Assembly: GCA_016709145.1 (NCBI GenBank)
Contig: JADJEK010000004.1
Coordinates: forward strand, 248,001 to 312,000
Length of the DNA stretch: 64,000 nucleotides
Direction of reading: 5' to 3'
Source of the DNA: Planctomycetota bacterium
Lineage (GTDB): Bacteria; Planctomycetota; B15-G4; JADJEK01
The position numbers and the translations under genes are program-made. Under the pieces are notes generated by a model. It was not told the DNA's origin. It was given only the letters and a program-made list of their open reading frames with translations, and searched no databases. Positions 18,670 to 28,248 of the stretch are shown one piece after another. Position 1 is the stretch's first letter. Every line of letters begins with the position of its first letter.

Positions 18670-20883
18670 ATGTTGATCCGAGCGTTGGGAATCCTGTCCC
18701 TGTTGGCGCCCGCCGGGCTGTGCTCGATCGGCCCCACCCCCGCTGGCCCGGCTGCGGCCGCCGTCGTCGCCGCTCCCGGCGGCTATCTCGGCATCCGCGC
18801 GTCGGAGAACAACGGGGGTCAAGTCGTCGTCGACGAGATCCTCGCCGAGTCGCCCGCCGAGAAGTCCGGTCTGAAGTCCGGCGACATCGTCGTCGCGATC
18901 GACGAAACCGCGATCGGCAGCGTCGACGAATTGCTCCAGGCGCTGGCGGCGAAGAACGCCGGTGATCGCGTGACCGTCAAGCTGAAGCGCGGAACCGAGA
19001 CGATCAGCGCAGTCGTCAACCTCGCGCAGCGGCCCGCGACCCTCGCCAACCCGGACACGACCGACGCGCCGCCGCTGGCTCCGACGGCACGGGCGCCGAT
19101 GCGGCAGTCCCCGAGCGCCCCCGTAGGCGAGGGCTCGAGCGAACAGCGCGGTTGGCTCGGCGTGTACTACGACGACGTGCCCGGCGGCGTGAAGATCTCG
19201 AGCGTCGTCGACGGCTCCCCGGCCCAGGCCGCGGGTCTCGCGGCGAACGACGTCGTGACCGGCGCCGGCAAGGCGGTCATCACGAGCTCGTCCGATCTGA
19301 TCTCGGTGCTCGAGGACTTGCGCGCCGGCGACGCAGTCACGTTCACGGTCTTGCGGGGCAACGACGTGATGGACGTCGCGGTCACGCTCGGCGCACGCGT
19401 CGACGCCGCGATGACGCAACCGGCCGCGCCTGCCGTTCCCAGCATCGAACGCACGCCCGTTGCACCGGAAGTCGACGAGCCGTCGGTGGGCCAGAACGCT
19501 CCCGCCGGGCGCATGAATCGGGCGCGGCGCGCGGTGGGTCGCGTCGCCCAGGCGCAGCGCACCGACGTGGGCCCCGGCCTCAAGCTCGCACCCGGCCAAG
19601 AAATGACGATCCGCGCGATCACGAACGCGGACGGCACGACCGGGATCGAGGTCGTGAGCGGCAAGGCGGTCCACTCGATCAAGGTGCCGAAGAAGGGCAC
19701 GCGCGGCTTCTCGGTCGAGCGCGACGGGGACGGCTTCGTGCTGCGCCTGTCGAACATGCCGACGGTGGCTCCGCTGCGCGTTCGCGTCGATGGCGGCGCC
19801 GGTGGCATGACGCCTGCCGAGCCCGCGCCGAGCGACGAGCCGCCCGCGATGGGCGGCGGCGGCATGGCGATGGAATCCGACGGAGCGACGTTGTCCGCGC
19901 CGGCCGAAGCGTTCGAAGCGAATGCGTTCGGAGACATGCGGATCGCGACGATGGCGGCCGCAGCGCAAGAGCTCGAGGACGCTGCGGACACCGACGACCT
20001 CGAAGTCGTCGAACTGGCTGAGCTGGCCGAACTCGGCGACCTCGGCGCGATCGACGCCGGCGATGGCACGAACGCGATCGTGATCTCCGGCGGCCCGGCG
20101 AGCACGACGTGGTTCGCGACGACCGACGACGGCGCGACGACGGTGACGCCCGCAAGCGAAGCCGACGACTTCTTCACGGTCACCGAAAGCGACGGCGAGT
20201 TCTCGATGTTCGTCACGCAGTCCGCCGGCGAAGGGGACGACGGGCCCGCGGTCGAGAAGGCGAAGGCGAGCATCGGCAAGGGAAGCAAGGCCGCGAGAGG
20301 CCTGCGCATCGAGGCGAACCCGAAGGCCAAGCAAGCCATCGAGAAGGCGCGCAAGGTCGCAAAGGCGCGGCGCGGCGATTCGGCGAAGCAGCCGGCCAAG
20401 CGCGCGTTCGCGTTCCGCGGGCCAGCCGGTGGAGAGTGGCGCGGCACGATCGTGCCCGGCGGTCCCGGCGGTCTTGCCGCCGTGCCCGGCGGCATGCGCT
20501 GGCGCGCGATGCGTGTTCCCTTCGGAGGCAAAGGTCCGCGCGCGGCCGAGCCGCCGAAGGTGATCCAGCGTGCGAACGACGGCTCGATCGCGGTTCCCGG
20601 ATACCGCATCGCACCGCCGCACGCGGCCGCACCCGAAGCCCATCGACCCGGCCCGCACCCGCGAGTCATCATCGACGGCGACCGCATCCTGATCTTCGAT
20701 CGCGGTCACGGCGATCACGGGCCGGGCGCGCAGCCGCAACCGCACGACGTCGTCATCGAGCGCTCCGCCGCGACCAGCGAATGCTGCCCTGGCGGCGAGT
20801 GCTGCCCTGGCGGCGAGTGCTGCGAGGACGGCGCGTGCTGCGAGCCCGATGCGAAGCACGAGCACCTCGCCGACGTGAAATGA
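18670..20883 (+). CDS. Secreted double-PDZ protein with Cys-Cys repeat tail
   Basis: A 737-residue exported protein with a hydrophobic signal peptide (MLIRALGILSLLAPAGLCS) and two PDZ domains. PDZ1 is at about 37-120 (GYLGIRASENN, SGLKSGDIVVAID); PDZ2 at about 161-245 (GWLGVYYDDVPGG, AGLAANDVV). No protease domain is present, unlike DegP/HtrA. The remainder is Ala/Gly/Pro/acidic low complexity, including an all-acidic run of DLEVVELAELAELGDLG type near 440-455. The end carries Cys-Cys pairs at 705-706, 711-712, 717-718 and 723-724, period 6, encoded by an 18-bp DNA repeat. AAGGAG at 18656-18661 supports ATG 18670. A scaffold or metal-binding role is conceivable but unproven. Confidence 0.82.
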   Translation: MLIRALGILSLLAPAGLCSIGPTPAGPAAAAVVAAPGGYLGIRASENNGGQVVVDEILAESPAEKSGLKSGDIVVAIDETAIGSVDELLQALAAKNAGDRVTVKLKRGTETISAVVNLAQRPATLANPDTTDAPPLAPTARAPMRQSPSAPVGEGSSEQRGWLGVYYDDVPGGVKISSVVDGSPAQAAGLAANDVVTGAGKAVITSSSDLISVLEDLRAGDAVTFTVLRGNDVMDVAVTLGARVDAAMTQPAAPAVPSIERTPVAPEVDEPSVGQNAPAGRMNRARRAVGRVAQAQRTDVGPGLKLAPGQEMTIRAITNADGTTGIEVVSGKAVHSIKVPKKGTRGFSVERDGDGFVLRLSNMPTVAPLRVRVDGGAGGMTPAEPAPSDEPPAMGGGGMAMESDGATLSAPAEAFEANAFGDMRIATMAAAAQELEDAADTDDLEVVELAELAELGDLGAIDAGDGTNAIVISGGPASTTWFATTDDGATTVTPASEADDFFTVTESDGEFSMFVTQSAGEGDDGPAVEKAKASIGKGSKAARGLRIEANPKAKQAIEKARKVAKARRGDSAKQPAKRAFAFRGPAGGEWRGTIVPGGPGGLAAVPGGMRWRAMRVPFGGKGPRAAEPPKVIQRANDGSIAVPGYRIAPPHAAAPEAHRPGPHPRVIIDGDRILIFDRGHGDHGPGAQPQPHDVVIERSAATSECCPGGECCPGGECCEDGACCEPDAKHEHLADVK

Positions 20884-20904
20884 CCTGAACCCGGAACGAC
20901 GAGG

Positions 20905-20934
20905 GGCCGACGTTCGCGCGAGCGAGCGTCGGCC
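20905..20934. terminator. Bidirectional terminator between PDZ gene and purB
   Basis: Thirteen-base arms, GGCCGACGTTCGC and GCGAGCGTCGGCC, pair with one T-G wobble around a GCGA loop. It lies in the 69 nt between two convergent genes. Confidence 0.75.
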
Positions 20935-20952
20935 TCACGTGTTGCAGGTGGA

Positions 20953-22380
20953 TCAGACGCGGACGTCGCCGTGCGCGCCGAGATCGTTCGCGTACGGCGC
21001 CAGCGCCGGCGCCACGCTCGTGTCGAGGAATTCGTGGACCTGTTCCGCCGAGCGACCGATGAAGCGCTCGGGCCGCGTCAGGTCCTTCATGTGCCCGTGC
21101 ACGACCGCGAACGCCGTGTCATCGGCGATGCGATCGAACAGATCGTTGCGGCCACCGGCCTTCACCAAGTCGATCGCGGCGATCGAGTGCTGGCGGATGC
21201 GCTCATGCAGATGCTGGCGATCGCCTCCGGCCTTCGTCGCGGCCATCAGGATCTCTTCGGTCGCCATGAACGGCAGCTCGCGCTGGACGTGCGCGGCGAT
21301 CACGGCCTCGTGGACGACCAGGCCCGACGTCACGTTCAACGCCGTCGCCAACATGCCGTCCGTCGCGAGGAACGACTCCGGCAGGATCAGCCGGCGATTC
21401 GCCGAATCGTCGAGCGTGCGCTCGAGCCACTGGTTCATCGCGGTCTGAGCCGCGGAATCGACCAGCGAAGTGACGAAGCGCGCGATCGAGCAGATGCGCT
21501 CGGAGCGCATCGGATTGCGCTTGTACGCCATCGCCGACGAGCCGATCTGATGCTTCTCGAACGGCTCCTCGACCTCGCGCTCGTGCGCGAGCAGGCGCAA
21601 GTCGGTCGCGAACTTCGCCGCGCTGATCGCGACGCCCGCGAGCGCGGACAACACGTCGTGGTCGAGCTTGCGCGGATAGGTCTGTCCGGTGACGCCGTAG
21701 CTGCGCTCGAAGCCCATCGTGCGCGTGACGCGGCGATCGAGTTCCTTGACCTTGTCGTGGTCGCCGTCGAACAACGCGAGGAACGACGCCTGCGTGCCGG
21801 TCGTGCCCTTCACACCGCGGAAGCGCAGCGCGTCGCGCACTTCGCGCAAGCGCGCCAGATCGTCGACGAAGTCCTGGATCCACAAGCACGCGCGCTTGCC
21901 GACGGTCGTCAACTGCGCGGGTTGGAAATGCGTGTATGCGACCGTCGGCAGCGCGGCGTACGTGCGCGCGAACTGCGCGAGGTTCGCGATCGCCGACGCC
22001 AACGGCGGCAGCAGCAGGTCGAGCGCGTCGCGCATCACGATCAGGTCGGCGTTGTCGGTGACGAAGCACGACGTCGCGCCGAGGTGGATGATGCCCTTCG
22101 CCGACGGCGCGACGTCGCCGTACGCATGCACGTGCGCCATCACGTCGTGCCGGAACTTGGCCTCGTAGACCGCGGCTTTGGCGAAGTCGATGTCGTCGAC
22201 ATGGGCCTCGAGCTCGGCGATCTGTGCCGCGCTGATCGGCAAACCGAGTTCGTGTTCGTGCGTGGCCAACGCGATCCACAGCTTGCGCCAGGTCCGGATG
22301 CGCGTGTTCGCCGAGAACAAGGCCTGCATCGCCTTGCCCGCGTAGCGCGCGCCCAGCGGACTCTCGTAGGCGTCGGTCAT
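20953..22380 (-). CDS. purB: Adenylosuccinate lyase
   Basis: Cleaves SAICAR and adenylosuccinate to release fumarate, twice in purine synthesis. The 475-residue protein has HLGATSCFVTDNADLIVMRD near 99-118, TVAYTHFQPAQLTTVGKR with a catalytic-type His, the fumarase/lyase signature SSAMAYKRNPMRSE near 278-291, and the usual all-helical layout. ATG 22380 overlaps the VanZ gene stop (ATGA). It is third in a HATPase-VanZ-purB group, an odd operon for a purine gene. The C-terminal region is complete. Confidence 0.95.
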   Translation of the reverse strand: MTDAYESPLGARYAGKAMQALFSANTRIRTWRKLWIALATHEHELGLPISAAQIAELEAHVDDIDFAKAAVYEAKFRHDVMAHVHAYGDVAPSAKGIIHLGATSCFVTDNADLIVMRDALDLLLPPLASAIANLAQFARTYAALPTVAYTHFQPAQLTTVGKRACLWIQDFVDDLARLREVRDALRFRGVKGTTGTQASFLALFDGDHDKVKELDRRVTRTMGFERSYGVTGQTYPRKLDHDVLSALAGVAISAAKFATDLRLLAHEREVEEPFEKHQIGSSAMAYKRNPMRSERICSIARFVTSLVDSAAQTAMNQWLERTLDDSANRRLILPESFLATDGMLATALNVTSGLVVHEAVIAAHVQRELPFMATEEILMAATKAGGDRQHLHERIRQHSIAAIDLVKAGGRNDLFDRIADDTAFAVVHGHMKDLTRPERFIGRSAEQVHEFLDTSVAPALAPYANDLGAHGDVRV

Positions 22381-22883
22381 GCTCCCACTCCAACATCGAA
22401 CGGACGGGTCGCTAGCCAAGCCGACGACGCCGCCATCGCCACGAACGCGCCGACACGCAGAGCCGTGCGGACACGAGATCCGTCGAGACCACGACGCAAC
22501 CAAACGATGCCCGCGCCGATCCCGGCCAGGTCGGTCACGAGATCGAGCACGTCCGGCGAACGCGCCGACACGAACGACTGATGGAATTCGTCGAACAGCG
22601 CGTACGCGAAGCACAGTACGGCGCACGCGAGAACGCCACGCGGGCTCAGCGTCGTCGCATCCGCGCGCAGGGGCACCACCAGCGCGCAACCGACGCACAG
22701 CGCGAGGCCGCAGAACAAAGGCGCGTGCGCGAGGTTGTAGAGCCACGACGTCAAGCGACCGTGCTGCGGCAGCGACGAGCCCGGCAACGACGACAACACG
22801 AAGATGCCTGCGGCGTACGCGACCGCGAATATGACGAACAGGACCGGACGCGGCCGTGCCGGCGGCAGCGGCAGCGCGATCAT
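22377..22883 (-). CDS. VanZ family membrane protein
   Basis: A 168-residue integral membrane protein with about four hydrophobic helices and the VanZ signature YALFDEFHQSFVSARSPDVLD near 92-112. VanZ-type proteins are linked to envelope stress or teicoplanin tolerance in some bacteria; function here is unknown. ATGA overlaps join it to the HATPase gene before it and purB after it. Confidence 0.85.
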   Translation of the reverse strand: MIALPLPPARPRPVLFVIFAVAYAAGIFVLSSLPGSSLPQHGRLTSWLYNLAHAPLFCGLALCVGCALVVPLRADATTLSPRGVLACAVLCFAYALFDEFHQSFVSARSPDVLDLVTDLAGIGAGIVWLRRGLDGSRVRTALRVGAFVAMAASSAWLATRPFDVGVGA

Positions 22884-23314
22884 CGCTTCAGCACCAACAC
22901 GATGCGCGTGCGACCGTCGGCCAAGGACTCACAGCGCACTTCGTCGGCGCGCGTCGCCATCAGGTGGAGTCCGCGACCGCGCTCCACGTTCGCATCGGGG
23001 ACTTCGACGCCGGCTTCGGCGAGCAGGTCGGCGAGGTCGTCGACCGGCGCTTCCGCGTCCAGAGAAGCGTTGTCCACGGCCGCTTCGGCACGATCGGCGA
23101 GCAGGTTGACCTCGAGGTCGATCCCGTTCTCCGCACCACCGTGATCGAGCGCGTTGAACAACGCTTCGGACAGCGCCAGCGCGAAGCTCGCGATGCGGTC
23201 GACGGCGAAGCCGTGATCGCACAGCAGCGACTCGACGGACTTGCGCGCCGCACGGACGTGCACTGCGTCGGCAGGAACGTGGATGCTCACCGACAAGGAC
23301 GCCACGCGCTTCAC
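22880..23314 (-). CDS. RsbW-like anti-sigma factor kinase domain (HATPase_c_2)
   Basis: A 144-residue GHKL ATPase of the anti-sigma/serine kinase type. The N box is ALSEALFNALDHGG near 47-60, and the GRGLHLM segment near 113-119 with TRADEV forms the ATP lid and G box. Such proteins bind or phosphorylate anti-anti-sigma partners; no STAS or sigma-factor gene is beside it. It leads the operon, followed by VanZ and purB with 4-nt overlaps. The ATG at 23314 begins a clean N-terminus. Confidence 0.84.
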   Translation of the reverse strand: MKRVASLSVSIHVPADAVHVRAARKSVESLLCDHGFAVDRIASFALALSEALFNALDHGGAENGIDLEVNLLADRAEAAVDNASLDAEAPVDDLADLLAEAGVEVPDANVERGRGLHLMATRADEVRCESLADGRTRIVLVLKR

Positions 23315-23422
23315 CTCGATCGAAAAGACTGCGGGATGCTAGCAGCCCGTCTTCGAGGTTGGACGGCGAAGTCCGATGCCATTCGAGGTGCGTATCGCAC
23401 GCGAGCCCGCGTGCAAGTGAGC

Positions 23423-23472
23423 CGCCCGTCGAAGAAGTCTGCCGGCACCGGGGCAGACCTCTCCGACGGGCG
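23423..23472 (-). terminator. Two-tier hairpin after the giant secreted protein gene
   Basis: Outer arms CGCCCGTCG (23423-23431) and CGACGGGCG (23464-23472) enclose an inner stem GTCTGCC/GGCAGAC. It begins 17 nt beyond the stop of the minus-strand gene ending at 23490, and lies upstream of the HATPase operon. Confidence 0.55.
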
Positions 23473-23489
23473 TTCGCCTCACGACTGCA

Positions 23490-26400
23490 TCACGGCGAGA
23501 CGGTGAGCAACGCGTTGCTCGCGGCGTAACCCGACGCGCCGAGGGGATCCGGGAGCCAGGTCTGGAAGTAGACCGAGAATCCGGATGGGACCGCCGCGGG
23601 CCACGTCGCCGCGAGCGACCAACTGCCGTTCGCATCGGTCGGCAGCGGCAGCAGCACGAGGTCGGGAGACGGCACGAGCAAGCCCCCGAACAACGGGAGG
23701 TCGACCGGCGCGAAGCCGACGATCAGCGCGGAACCGGGCACGTTCGGCCGAGCACCATGGAGCGTCAACTGGATCGCGCTGTTCGGCGTGAGCGGACCGA
23801 AACCGGAGAGCGTCGGAATGCCCTGCGTCCCAGCCATCCCGCTGCCGAGATCGGTCCACGCCGACGCGCCGGCCGCGATCGGGAATGCGCCGGACGTCGC
23901 GGACGTCACTTGGAACTGCTGATCACGCGCGATCACGCGCACGCGCACGTTCGAGATGCCCGTGCTCGCCGGGAGCTGCCAGTCGTACTTCGTCGTCGTC
24001 CCCGGCAGGTCGTTCGCGAACGCATGCCACGTGCGGCCGTCGTAGCTCGCTTGCAGATCGAACGAGCGCAGACCGTGGTCGTCGGACGCGGTCCAGCGGA
24101 TCGGGACGATCTGACCGCCGGAGTAGCTCGCTCCCACGGGCGGCGACGTCAACGCGATCTGCGGCGCCTGATCGCCGAACGACGCGTTCGGGCGAATCGT
24201 GAAGTACGGGCTGTACACCAACTCGTCGTTGAGCACGATCGCGTAGCGCGCGAGGTCGGTGCTGACCGCGGGCATCGTGTTGCTCGACGCCCCCAGCGTG
24301 CTGCCCCCGAGCCCGAGCGGCTGCCAATCGTTCGGCACGTCGTCGATGAACAGCCGGTACTCGATCGTCGTCCCGCCGGAGATCGTGAGGTCGAAGCTCT
24401 CCCCGACGTGGAAGCCGTCGGAGAGGTCGGTCGCGAACGAGAACGCGAGCGGCTGATCGATCTCGAGTTGCCAATGGAAGTCGTCGAAGCTCTCCTGGCC
24501 TTGGTCGTCGACGCAGACCAAGCGGAAGACCGCCAATCCACCGTCTCCGTTCCACTCGCCTCGCTGGATCTTCGTATTCGGGATCGTGTACTCGACGCTG
24601 CGGGACGACGCCGGGATCGACGCGAGCGCGACCTTGCCCTCGTCGAATCCACGCGTACCGCGATACTCGAGGCGTTGCGAGACGATCGCTCCGTCATCGG
24701 ACGCATCCCAGTGCAGCAGCACCTTGTCGCCGGCACGCAAGAAGCGTCCATCGGCAAGCTGCTTCACGCGCACGACCGGAGGGTGATCGGAGAAGTCGAC
24801 CGGCGTCGTCTTGAACGGCGTCACGTCGATCGAGCCACTCACGCTCTGCCCCGTCCCGCCCGGATTGCTCGCGGTGGTCGGACCGCTCGGCGAACCGAAC
24901 CACGCGTTCTGCATGCTCGACGTCACCGTCGAGGGCGGCTCGACCACGATCCCCTGGGCATTGCCTTCGAACGAGCTGTAGTTCTGCGCGCCGTACTCGA
25001 AGCACCCACCTTGATCGATGCCGGAGAGTCCCGCCCACGGCACGCGGACTCCGATGCCGTTGTTCACGAAGTGCGACTTGCCGATCGTCGCCGCACAGAT
25101 GTCGCCCACGCGCACGCCTTCTTCGTTGCCGACGAACTCACAGTCGTGGACGAAGAAGTGCGTGTCGACACCACCGGTCGCCCAGCGGCCACCTTCGAAG
25201 CGCGCGTTGCGGATGATCAGCGGCGGATTGCACGCATTGCTGAACGTCATCCACGGCGCGCTCGGGTTGCTGCGCTTGAACGTGACCGGCGCATCCGGCG
25301 TTCCGAGCACGTCGATGCGCGCGACGCCTTCGAAGAACAGCGCCGCCTCGGGCCCCATTTCCATCGTCGTCCCGGCCAGGATCGAGATGTGCGGGTCGTA
25401 TTGGTCGCCTGCCGTGATCTGTTGGGTCACGAGATACGGGACCGCGAGCGGCGGCAACGTCAGCGGTCCGACGATCTCCGAGCCACCCGCGCCGTTGAAG
25501 CGGATCTTGTTCTCGAGGTTGCCGGAAGCCGGCACGACGCTGTCTCGAGTCAGACCCGCACCGTTCAACTGGACCGGGCCGAAGTTGTTCACGATCACGT
25601 TGTTCTGACCCAGACGGAAGTCGTACCCGTCGAGCTCGATCGGGGCCTTCGCGGTCGATTGCGTGAACGTGTTGAGGTCGATCGTCAGGGGCTGCGCGAT
25701 CGGGAGGCGCTGCACGCGCAGCAGAGCGTTGACGAACGCGTTGTGTTCGACGCGGACGATCGCGTCGTCGAGGTCGACGATCGCGTTCGTGAACGAGCAC
25801 GACTCGACCAGCCCGCTGCCCTTCACGACGGCGACCGTCGGCACCTGGTACAGCGAGTCCGTCGGGCTCACCCAATCGATGGGCGTGTTGCGGAACACGG
25901 CGCTGTTGCGCAGCGTGAACTGCGTGTCCCACGTCGCGATCAGCGAGCAGTCCGAGTCGACGTAGTTGCCGAACAACGTCCCGCCGGAGCCGCAGCTGAC
26001 CATGGGAACTTCCGTCGTGTTGATCCCGCGACGCAGGACGACGGGATTCGCCGCCGTCCCTTCGAAGCGGATGTGGCCGCCGTTCGACGTGATCTCGTGG
26101 CCGACGAACAACGGCGCCGTGAAGTCGAAGAAGACGGTCACGCCGGCATCGATGACCAGCGTGCCGCCCGCGGGGATCACTTGTTGATTCGCGAGGTGGA
26201 TCGGACTCATCGCGACAGTCCAGTGCACCGTCTGTCCCGGCTGCGGCAGCGGCGGCGTGGTCCCGTTCGCCGTGATCGTGAGATCGTCGAGCAGGAGGTT
26301 CATCGTCGTCCCCGAGACGCTGAACGGCGCTGCTCCGACCCAGCGGATGGCCAGGCGGCCGGTGCCGGGGATCGGAACTTGGAGATGGTCCCAGCCCGAG

Positions 26401-26939
26401 AACACGCCGTTCGAGTTCGACGTCAGCAGTTGAGTGAAGTCACCGACGCTGCTCGTCGTGGTGCCCGTCGACGTCCCGCCGGTCGGCGAGTAACGGATCT
26501 CCACGGAACCCGCGAACGGGAAGATCGCGGTCGTGGCGCCGCGCACGTACGCCGAGATGACTTGGTTCGCGGACTGGCCCGGGATCGACGGCAGGAGGAT
26601 CCACTCGACGAAGTTCCCCGCGACGAACGGCGCGGTCGAGATGACGTCGCTGAGGTACCCGGTGCCTTGGAACGCAGGCGGGTGCCCTCCGTGCCACGGC
26701 GCTTGCTTCCACGGATCCTGCGTGAAGCCCGGGTCCAAGACCTTGCGGAAGACGTATCCCTTCGCGAGCAATCCGCTCGGCCCGGAGCCCGTCTCGACAC
26801 CGACGCTGTCGAAGCTCTCATTGAAGACTTGCGCATCCGCGTGCGGAGCGAATGCGAGACAAACGGCCGCGAGAGCGAAGCTCGCGACGACAGCCCGCGT
26901 GCGGCCCGAGGGGCCGCGGTCGACTCGATCGTGCAACAT
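23490..26939 (-). CDS. Giant secreted beta-helix/Ig-like surface protein
   Basis: A 1149-residue exported protein. The N-terminus has an Arg-rich n-region, a hydrophobic stretch VVASFALAAVCLAFA and an ADA cleavage site near 34-37. A jelly-roll-like segment (about 40-240) is followed by right-handed beta-helix-like repeats (about 260-680) with turns of the type LVIDAGVTVFFD, FEGTAANPVVLRRG and APVTFKRSNPSAPW. Later come Ig/fibronectin-like repeats such as HPPVVRVKQLADGRFLRAGD and APQIALTSPPVGASYSGGQ. The last 110 residues (PGSALIVGFAPVDLP, LPLPTDANGSWSLA) look like a C-terminal cell-surface or sorting module seen in planctomycete secreted proteins (from memory, not checked). I start at ATG 26939, preceded by GGTGGAA; an in-frame ATG at 26960 is the alternative. 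No catalytic residues are evident. Confidence 0.78.
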   Translation of the reverse strand: MLHDRVDRGPSGRTRAVVASFALAAVCLAFAPHADAQVFNESFDSVGVETGSGPSGLLAKGYVFRKVLDPGFTQDPWKQAPWHGGHPPAFQGTGYLSDVISTAPFVAGNFVEWILLPSIPGQSANQVISAYVRGATTAIFPFAGSVEIRYSPTGGTSTGTTTSSVGDFTQLLTSNSNGVFSGWDHLQVPIPGTGRLAIRWVGAAPFSVSGTTMNLLLDDLTITANGTTPPLPQPGQTVHWTVAMSPIHLANQQVIPAGGTLVIDAGVTVFFDFTAPLFVGHEITSNGGHIRFEGTAANPVVLRRGINTTEVPMVSCGSGGTLFGNYVDSDCSLIATWDTQFTLRNSAVFRNTPIDWVSPTDSLYQVPTVAVVKGSGLVESCSFTNAIVDLDDAIVRVEHNAFVNALLRVQRLPIAQPLTIDLNTFTQSTAKAPIELDGYDFRLGQNNVIVNNFGPVQLNGAGLTRDSVVPASGNLENKIRFNGAGGSEIVGPLTLPPLAVPYLVTQQITAGDQYDPHISILAGTTMEMGPEAALFFEGVARIDVLGTPDAPVTFKRSNPSAPWMTFSNACNPPLIIRNARFEGGRWATGGVDTHFFVHDCEFVGNEEGVRVGDICAATIGKSHFVNNGIGVRVPWAGLSGIDQGGCFEYGAQNYSSFEGNAQGIVVEPPSTVTSSMQNAWFGSPSGPTTASNPGGTGQSVSGSIDVTPFKTTPVDFSDHPPVVRVKQLADGRFLRAGDKVLLHWDASDDGAIVSQRLEYRGTRGFDEGKVALASIPASSRSVEYTIPNTKIQRGEWNGDGGLAVFRLVCVDDQGQESFDDFHWQLEIDQPLAFSFATDLSDGFHVGESFDLTISGGTTIEYRLFIDDVPNDWQPLGLGGSTLGASSNTMPAVSTDLARYAIVLNDELVYSPYFTIRPNASFGDQAPQIALTSPPVGASYSGGQIVPIRWTASDDHGLRSFDLQASYDGRTWHAFANDLPGTTTKYDWQLPASTGISNVRVRVIARDQQFQVTSATSGAFPIAAGASAWTDLGSGMAGTQGIPTLSGFGPLTPNSAIQLTLHGARPNVPGSALIVGFAPVDLPLFGGLLVPSPDLVLLPLPTDANGSWSLAATWPAAVPSGFSVYFQTWLPDPLGASGYAASNALLTVSP

Positions 26940-27216
26940 GTGTGTTTCCACCCGATCCATGCGATTCGCGTGGAGATCCGCGAATCGGGGTCCGTGCACG
27001 GAGTGTTCCTGGGCGTGTCCCTGGCACTCGCTGACGATCGAGTCCACAGGGTCGGGAGGCTGCGCCGGACGAAGAAGAGCCCTCGTCGCGGATCGCTGCC
27101 GGCTCGTGCACTCCACTCATGCGGGAGAGTGGTCAGGGACCTGTCAGGAAAAACCGAAGGTCGCTGGCCCCGCACTCACTCGGTAGGGATGCGGAGCGCG
27201 GGGGATTCCGAGGCGT
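26940..27216. other. Upstream region of the giant secreted protein gene
   Basis: Between nadC's stop and the start of the secreted protein gene, both on the minus strand, I find no gene and no strong promoter. Only a hexamer resembling CTGACA on the minus strand near 27145 stands out. Confidence 0.35.
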
Positions 27217-28083
27217 TCAGATCCGATCGATGTCCATCGTGATGTCGAGCGACTTCACGCTGTGCGTCAACGCGCCGACCGAGATCCGGTCGACGCCGGT
27301 CTCGGCGAAGCTGCGGACCGTCGTGAGGTTGATCCCGCCGGACGCTTCGAGCACGAGCTTCTTGCCGGGCGTTGCCGCACGCACCGCGGCGACCGCGACG
27401 CGCAACGTGTCGGGCTTGAAGTTGTCGAACAACACCGAGTCGGCGCCGCTGGTCGCGGCAGCCAAGGCCTCGTCCTGCGTGGTCGCTTCGACCTGGACGA
27501 AGATGCTCTGCCCGACCTGCGCGCGGATCTGTCGCGTGAGTGCCGCGATGCGCTCGTGCGATCCGGTCGCTTGCGCGAGGAAGATGTGGTTGTCCTTGAC
27601 CAGCACTTGGTCGAACAAGCCGAAGCGGTGGTTCTTGCCACCGCCGAACACGACCGCTTGCTTCTCGAGCGCGCGCAACAGCGGCGTGGTCTTGCGCGTG
27701 TCGACGATCGCGCAGCCCGTGCCCTTGACCGCATCGACGTATTGGCTCGTCAACGTCGCGACACCGGACAGTCGGCCGAGCAAGTTCAACGCCACGCGCT
27801 CGCCCGTGACGACGACGCGGGCGGTCGACTCGACCTCACCCACGACCGTGGCCGGTCCGACGCGCGCACCGTCGCGGTGCTTGATCGTGATCTTCGCGGT
27901 CGGGTCGAGCAGTTGAAACGTACGCATACCGGCCGCGATGCCGCCGACGACTCCGGCGTCGCGCAGGCGCAGGAGTCCGCGCGCCTTCCATGCGGGATCG
28001 AGAGTGGCTTCCGCCGTGATGTCGCCGCTGCCGACGTCTTCGGCGAGCGCTTGGCGCAGGAATGCATCGAGGTCGAAGTTCAT
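27217..28083 (-). CDS. nadC: Nicotinate-nucleotide pyrophosphorylase (carboxylating)
   Basis: Quinolinate phosphoribosyltransferase: converts quinolinate and PRPP to nicotinate mononucleotide and CO2, the step after NadA. The 288-residue length is normal. AEDVGSGDITAEATLD near 14-29, ERVALNLLGRLSGVAT, DTRKTTPLLRALEKQAV, GGGKNHRFGLFDQVLVKDNH, VEATTQDEA and LEASGGINL are in order and conserved. ATG 28083 is the start. It is separate from nadA (8.2 kb) and transcribed the opposite way; a divergent kinase-like gene follows at 28249. Confidence 0.96.
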   Translation of the reverse strand: MNFDLDAFLRQALAEDVGSGDITAEATLDPAWKARGLLRLRDAGVVGGIAAGMRTFQLLDPTAKITIKHRDGARVGPATVVGEVESTARVVVTGERVALNLLGRLSGVATLTSQYVDAVKGTGCAIVDTRKTTPLLRALEKQAVVFGGGKNHRFGLFDQVLVKDNHIFLAQATGSHERIAALTRQIRAQVGQSIFVQVEATTQDEALAAATSGADSVLFDNFKPDTLRVAVAAVRAATPGKKLVLEASGGINLTTVRSFAETGVDRISVGALTHSVKSLDITMDIDRI

Positions 28084-28248
28084 GGCGTCAGAGTTTCCCG
28101 ACCGGCAAGCACGGAGGCCGCGAAAAAATCGGGTTCCGCGAACCGCCGAGTTCGAATCGGACCGGCGGGCCGCCTCGGTCCGACCGAACCGGACCGGTCC
28201 GGCGCAGCGGCCGCGGCGGCCGCGGCGCAAGACAGTAGATTCGCGGGC

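Noticed and set aside
18529..20865. Long minus-strand open frame opposite the PDZ gene
   Set aside because: Composition-driven shadow; the plus strand has a signal peptide, two PDZ domains and a ribosome site.
20971..22581. Plus-strand open frame opposite purB
   Set aside because: Arg-rich shadow of purB with no recognisable domain.
23757..27242. 1161-residue plus-strand open frame
   Set aside because: Lies opposite the secreted beta-helix gene, is Arg- and Asp-rich and has no fold signature.
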